Below are positions 29,960 to 33,856 of a stretch of DNA of 33,856 bases, piece after piece. The stretch is from Enterococcus raffinosus (GTDB taxonomy: Bacteria; Bacillota; Bacilli; Lactobacillales; Enterococcaceae). A program made the translations under genes and the position numbers. The number at the start of each line of letters is the position of its first letter. Position 1 is the first letter of the stretch. The DNA is taken from assembly GCF_001886185.1 (NCBI RefSeq), contig NZ_JXLA01000038.1, positions 1 to 33,856 on the forward strand. The letters are read 5' to 3'. The notes beneath the pieces were generated by a model, which saw nothing but the letters and a program-made list of their open reading frames with translations, made no database searches and was not told where the DNA came from.

Positions 29960-30427
29960 TTTGTATTTAAATATTAAAAATACAATGATTTGCTTTTAAG
30001 ATGTTATTGTTCTGCCCATTTTTTTAATAAAAAAACAAAATCATGAGAAAGAGATAAGGCGCAAAATTACTCGAGAAATAATACAACTAGGCTCATTTAT
30101 TTTTCTAAATATTCTAAATAAGCGCTGATTTTGAAAAAAAGTTTTAAGAATCGTTTAAATAAGCGAAAAGATATAGTAAACTAGTGGAAGCGGATACGAA
30201 TATTTAAGTTTAAATTTTTTCTCAGAAATACTTGAAATCCCAATGATTTTATGGTTATTTTAAAACTAGTGATAGGTGAATAGTTGAACAATTTTTTATT
30301 GCTAATTCCAGGCTGTTGCATAGCAGTTCGATTCCGCGAAAAGATGATTATTAACAGCTACGTGAAAACAGAGCTGTTTTTAATAATGCCAGCAGGCAAA
30401 CAATATCAATAAAAGGAGTGAAACATT
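29960..30427. other. Long pepQ leader/intergenic region, possible attenuator
   Basis: No open frame with a ribosome site. AACAGCT (30353-30359) and AGCTGTT (30372-30378), followed by TTT, form a weak terminator-like hairpin upstream of pepQ. GGCTGTT (30311-30317) could pair with the same 5' arm as an alternative. TATAGT near 30173-30178 is a possible -10, with no clear -35. Confidence 0.35.
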
Positions 30428-31504
30428 TTGAAAGAACGTCGCGTTGAAAGAGTAATTGAAAAAATGAAAGAACAAGGTTATGGCCAACTGTTAGTTTCAG
30501 ATCCAACAACTATTTTCTATCTAACTGGTCGCTGGATTCATCCTGGTGAACGGTTGTTAGTATTAGTGATTACTCCAGAGAACAAGAACACATTGATCGT
30601 TAACAAATTATTCCCAATCGAAGAAGACTTGGGCGTGGAAAAAGTATTTATTGATGATACCGACGACGCTGTGAAGAAAGTGCTTGAGTATGTTGATACT
30701 GACCAAAAAATTGGTGTAGATAAGAATTGGCCTGCCCATTTCTTATTACGTTTGTTAGAACTTGTTCCAGATGCCAAATTAGGTAACGGATCAGAAGTAA
30801 CTGACGCAGTTCGTGCTGTTAAAGACGAAGAAGAAAAACAATTGATGCGTGATGCGCAAGCAGATAACGAGATCGCGATTGATCGTTTGAAAAAGCTATT
30901 GCCGGAAGAATTGACTGAAGCTGAAATGGCTGACAAATTAGGCAAAATCTACAAAGAATTAGGCAATACAGGCTTCTCATTTGACCCAATCGTAGGGTAT
31001 GGGGCAAATGCGGCTGATCCTCATCATGAAACAGATGATTCAAAAGTGAAACCTGGTGATTCTGTCATTCTAGATATCGGGGGAATCAAGAATTCTTATG
31101 CCTCTGACATGACTCGGACGTTCTTCTACAAAGAAGTCTCTGATAAAGGTCGTGAGGTCTATGAAATCGTAAAAGAAGCTGCACAACGTGCCATTGATTT
31201 AGTAAAACCAGGCGTGAAATTGTCTGATATTGATGCAGCTGCCCGTGACTATATCACTGAAAAAGGCTATGGCGAATACTTCACACATCGTCTAGGTCAT
31301 TTCATCGGAATCGATTGCCATGAAGCGGGCGATGTTTCAGGAGCAAACGATAACGTCGCTGAAGTCGGCAATGTCTTCTCGATTGAACCAGGAATCTATA
31401 TTCCAGGCGAAGTGGGCGTACGTATCGAAGATTTAGTCATCGTTACAGAAGACGGCTGTGAAAACTTGAATCATTATCCTAAAGACTTAGAAGTAATCGG
31501 TTAG
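30428..31504 (+). CDS. pepQ: Xaa-Pro dipeptidase (M24 family)
   Basis: 358 residues, beginning at TTG (30428-30430); AAGGAG eight nt upstream makes the rare start convincing, and there is no nearby in-frame ATG that would keep the N-terminal domain. The creatinase-like N-terminus is 'MKEQGYGQLLVSDPTTIFYLTGRWIHPGERLLVLVI'. The catalytic domain shows 'SVILDIGGIKNSYASDMTRTFFY' (two Asp), 'HRLGHFIGIDCHEAGDV' (His), 'VFSIEPGIYIPGEVGVRIEDLVIVTEDG' (two Glu). PepQ splits Xaa-Pro dipeptides in the cytoplasm. It is followed at 15 nt by proline iminopeptidase and then a peptide transporter, a coherent proline-peptide operon. Confidence 0.92.
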   Translation: MKERRVERVIEKMKEQGYGQLLVSDPTTIFYLTGRWIHPGERLLVLVITPENKNTLIVNKLFPIEEDLGVEKVFIDDTDDAVKKVLEYVDTDQKIGVDKNWPAHFLLRLLELVPDAKLGNGSEVTDAVRAVKDEEEKQLMRDAQADNEIAIDRLKKLLPEELTEAEMADKLGKIYKELGNTGFSFDPIVGYGANAADPHHETDDSKVKPGDSVILDIGGIKNSYASDMTRTFFYKEVSDKGREVYEIVKEAAQRAIDLVKPGVKLSDIDAAARDYITEKGYGEYFTHRLGHFIGIDCHEAGDVSGANDNVAEVGNVFSIEPGIYIPGEVGVRIEDLVIVTEDGCENLNHYPKDLEVIG

Positions 31505-31519
31505 GAGGCCGCGCAACGT

Positions 31520-32401
31520 ATGAAAATCGAAGAAGGCTATATGCCATATCTAGGGCATAAAACTTATTACCGAATTGTTGGTGAACAATCAGGCAATAAG
31601 AAACCATTGATTGTCATGCACGGCGGACCCGGATCAACCCATAACTATTTTGAAGTCCTTGATGAAATGGCGGTCGATGGCCGCCAGATCATCATGTATG
31701 ATCAATTAGGTTGCGGAAAATCTGCGGTTCCTTCACAGCCAGAGCTTTGGACGGCTGAAACATGGGTCAATGAGCTGATTGCTTTACGGGAACACTTGGG
31801 TCTTGATGAAGTTCATTTATTGGGACAATCTTGGGGCGGAATGTTGGAAATCATTTATGTTTGCGATTACGCACCGAAGGGGATTAAGAGTATGGTCCTT
31901 TCTAGTACGTTACCTTCTGCAAAGCTGTGGGCGCAAGAACAACATCGAATGATCAAATTCATGTCGGAAGAAGATCAAGCAGCAATCGCAAAAGCCGAAG
32001 AAACTGGCGTATACGATGATCCTGCTTATCTAGCTGCCAATGACCGTTTCATGGTACGCCACGCGGCGCCAGTATTCACCAAAGAGGATCCAGAACCATT
32101 GTGGCGCGAAAAAGTCGCAGGTACAGAAAGCTATGTTACGGCTTGGGGTCCAAACGAATACTCGCCGGAAGGAACATTGCAGGGATATGATTACACAGAA
32201 AAATTACGTGATGTCACTATCCCGACACTTGTTACTAGCGGCACAAACGATTTGTGTACACCTTTAGTAGCGAAAACGATGTATGACGCGATTCCAGGAG
32301 CAAAATGGGAGCTGTTTGCTTACAGCAGACATATGCCTTTTGTTGAAGAACGTGAGAAATACATGAAACTGTTAGCGGAATGGTTAGCAGCAAACGAATA
32401 A
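31520..32401 (+). CDS. pip: Proline iminopeptidase (alpha/beta hydrolase, S33 family)
   Basis: 293 residues; AGGAGG overlaps the pepQ stop codon (TAG 31502-31504), so the two are translated from one message. S33 signatures: HGGPG (residues 34-38), 'YDQLGCGKS' (60-68), nucleophile GQSWGG (Ser104), acid Asp in 'TSGTNDLCTP', and His in 'YSRHMPFVEE'. The enzyme removes an N-terminal proline from peptides. With PepQ it lets the cell use proline-containing peptides imported by the next gene. The length is that of lactobacillar PepI/PIP enzymes and no signal peptide is present. Confidence 0.92.
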   Translation: MKIEEGYMPYLGHKTYYRIVGEQSGNKKPLIVMHGGPGSTHNYFEVLDEMAVDGRQIIMYDQLGCGKSAVPSQPELWTAETWVNELIALREHLGLDEVHLLGQSWGGMLEIIYVCDYAPKGIKSMVLSSTLPSAKLWAQEQHRMIKFMSEEDQAAIAKAEETGVYDDPAYLAANDRFMVRHAAPVFTKEDPEPLWREKVAGTESYVTAWGPNEYSPEGTLQGYDYTEKLRDVTIPTLVTSGTNDLCTPLVAKTMYDAIPGAKWELFAYSRHMPFVEEREKYMKLLAEWLAANE

Positions 32402-32426
32402 TTTTTAAAAGAGAGAAGGAATGATA

Positions 32427-33782
32427 GTGGAAACAACTCCAGTAAAATCAAAAAAACCTTTTGGGTTTTATGTCTGTGCGTTAGGATTTACATTTGAACG
32501 TATGGCCTTTTACACAGCGAAATATATGTTGGCGATTTGGATCGCAACTACTGCTGCATCTGGTGGTTTAGGAATGACTAGTGCACAAGGTGTACAAATT
32601 TCAGCTTGGTTTGTTGCTGCAACATATATTACACCAACGATTGGTGGACTTATCGCCGATTACTGGGTAAGCCCAAGACTTTGTGTGGCTGCCGGAATGA
32701 TTATGATGGGTATTGGCTACATGTTAGCTTGGCAAGCGAGTTCAATGGGCATGGTGTGGCTGATGATTATCCTAGTTGCGCTCGGTACAGGTTTGTTTAA
32801 AGGAAATCTGTCTGGTGTAAACGCCTTGCTGTTCAGCGATGAAAAAGAATTGAACGAAGCATTCTCTATTCAGTACTCATTTGTAAATATTGGTTCATTT
32901 ATGGGAACAACGTTCTTAACCCTATTGATTCCAGGCTTCGGTTTTAATTTTGTGTTCATGATTTGTGGTGTATTATTACTTATTGATGCAGCTTGGTTTA
33001 TCTTTAATAGCCGTTCGTTAGGTGAAGCGGGTAAAAAGCCATTTAAAGTTGACCAACGTCAATACGAATCAGCAGGTAAAAAAGAAGAGGGTGCTGACAC
33101 CAAGCTTACTTCTGGTGATAAAAAGCGTCTTGTAGCTATTTTCCTTGTTACTATGTTCTCTGTTGTTTTTTGGACTGTTTGGTATTTAGCTTATATGCCA
33201 GCTTACTTCTACTTTGGTTGGGGTGATGGTGCAGGATTCTTGAATCGCGCGAACTGGGTGATTGGAAACTTCCATGTTCCTACTGCCTATTTTGATTCAA
33301 TGAATGCATTAACATGTATCATCTTAGGACCTGTCTTGGGTCGTTTATGGACGAAACTGGCTGCTCGTCCTAAAGGTGATATGAGTATGTTTAAGAAAAC
33401 AGCATTAGGGATGATCTTAGTTGGGGTTTCTTATGTAGTGATGGTATTTGGTGATATCGTTGGAAAAGGAAACGCATCAATTATCTGGTTAGTGATGGTT
33501 AGTATCTTAATGTCAGTAGGAGAAATGATCTTCTCGCCTTTAGGAAACTCATTTATCTCTAAATTAGCACCAGCAAAACTAATGGGTTTATTGTTAGGTT
33601 TCTGGACAATCGCTGTATTCTTCTCACAAATGATTTATCCAGTGATTTATGCTCTGTTAGAAACAGATGTACCTGGAGATTTCCAAATGGGATATGGGGT
33701 TCTAGCAGCAGTCGTTATTGTACTAGGATTAATCCTTTGGTTTGGAAGTAAATCATTAGACAAACTAGAAACAGCCGAATAA
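32427..33782 (+). CDS. dtpT: POT/PTR2-family di-/tripeptide transporter
   Basis: GAGAAGGA ends at 32420. The ATG at 32421 would touch it, while the GTG at 32427 has a 6-nt spacing and is preferred (451 residues, starting VETTPVKSKKPFG); two residues are at stake. About twelve membrane helices. POT marks: 'GFTFERMAFYTAKYMLAIWI' (an ExxERxxY-like helix 1), 'PTIGGLIADYWVSPRLCVAAGMIMMGIGYMLAW', 'GTGLFKGNLSGVNALLF' and 'SIQYSFVNIGSFMGTTF' (the FYxxINxG region). It imports di- and tripeptides with protons, supplying PepQ and the iminopeptidase encoded just upstream. A 20-nt gap separates it from pip, so it belongs to the same operon. Confidence 0.88.
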   Translation: METTPVKSKKPFGFYVCALGFTFERMAFYTAKYMLAIWIATTAASGGLGMTSAQGVQISAWFVAATYITPTIGGLIADYWVSPRLCVAAGMIMMGIGYMLAWQASSMGMVWLMIILVALGTGLFKGNLSGVNALLFSDEKELNEAFSIQYSFVNIGSFMGTTFLTLLIPGFGFNFVFMICGVLLLIDAAWFIFNSRSLGEAGKKPFKVDQRQYESAGKKEEGADTKLTSGDKKRLVAIFLVTMFSVVFWTVWYLAYMPAYFYFGWGDGAGFLNRANWVIGNFHVPTAYFDSMNALTCIILGPVLGRLWTKLAARPKGDMSMFKKTALGMILVGVSYVVMVFGDIVGKGNASIIWLVMVSILMSVGEMIFSPLGNSFISKLAPAKLMGLLLGFWTIAVFFSQMIYPVIYALLETDVPGDFQMGYGVLAAVVIVLGLILWFGSKSLDKLETAE

Positions 33783-33801
33783 TTTTTGAATCATTTTTTT
33801 A

Positions 33802-33828
33802 AGCTCTTGCCTTGTAAAGGCAAGAGCT
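33802..33828. other. Hairpin after the peptide-transporter gene
   Basis: AGCTCTTGCCTT (33802-33813) pairs perfectly with AAGGCAAGAGCT (33817-33828). A T-run lies before rather than after the hairpin, so it is not a standard intrinsic terminator on either strand; it may act as a 3'-end protecting structure or be a terminator that does not need a U-run. Confidence 0.55.
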
Positions 33829-33856
33829 CAGACTGTAGACAAAAGACGTCTCAAAC

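Noticed and set aside
30312-30338. tRNA-like fragment GTTCGATTCC
   Set aside because: Resembles a T-psi-C loop but the flanking bases do not pair, and no D-arm, anticodon arm or acceptor stem can be built around it.
30538-30945. Minus-strand frame of 135 codons within pepQ
   Set aside because: Shadow of pepQ: Ser-rich, no ribosome site, complete overlap with a well-supported gene.
33801-33829. Intrinsic terminator of the peptide-transporter gene
   Set aside because: The stem is perfect, but the T-run precedes it and none follows, so it was reported as a hairpin only.

Overview
The window reads as low-GC Firmicutes DNA, most likely Enterococcus or a close relative. Supporting signs are the strong AGGAGG ribosome sites, sigma-A promoters, a perfect cre site, a methionine T-box, a cobalamin riboswitch, DUF2922 proteins and a RepA_N-type replication initiator of the enterococcal/staphylococcal kind. 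No rRNA, tRNA, CRISPR array or intact insertion sequence was found.

Layout. 1-1287: end of one DUF2922 gene, an unknown gene, and a second DUF2922 gene with an extra tail. 1409-2605 (minus): a B12-riboswitch operon of a DUF4430 lipoprotein and an ECF-type S component. 3037-4825: two small membrane proteins, an Rpn-type nuclease pseudogene with three lesions, and a 56-residue gene missed by length cut-offs. 4874-6140 (minus): a MarR regulator with three GGTACC operators, followed by a GNAT acetyltransferase. 6358-10754: a LacI-family regulator, then an operon of a PTS EIIBC permease and two different alpha/beta hydrolases, under a palindromic operator plus a perfect cre. 11295-15227: CDF metal exporter, acyl-CoA thioesterase, AI-2E family permease, TrhA/hemolysin III and an unknown 96-residue protein. 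15311-18207 (minus): metQ-metN-metI methionine ABC transporter with an AUG-specifier T-box and a consensus promoter.

18357-23662 is the most unusual part. After a HcxA/GldA-like dehydrogenase there is about 1.07 kb of AT-rich DNA with 36 exact GTTTAC/GTATAC/GTAAAC hexamers. Then come parA, a DUF5388 (RepC-like) protein gene, eight more hexamers around three perfect DnaA boxes, and a RepA_N initiator gene. The initiator's leader contains two hairpins with the identical 6-nt loop UUGGCG. On the opposite strand there is a consensus promoter and an intrinsic terminator bracketing about 120-130 nt, which is the design of a copy-control antisense RNA. This is a complete plasmid-type replication and partition module, although the flanking genes look chromosomal. 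The window may therefore come from a megaplasmid or chromid, or from an integrated replicon.

23721-33782: CLC-type chloride channel, a divergent pair (alkyl sulfatase and M24 peptidase), a split ThrE-type exporter, and a proline-peptide operon (pepQ, proline iminopeptidase, POT peptide transporter).

All calls are from reading the sequence. Homology assignments rest on motif recognition, not on a database search.
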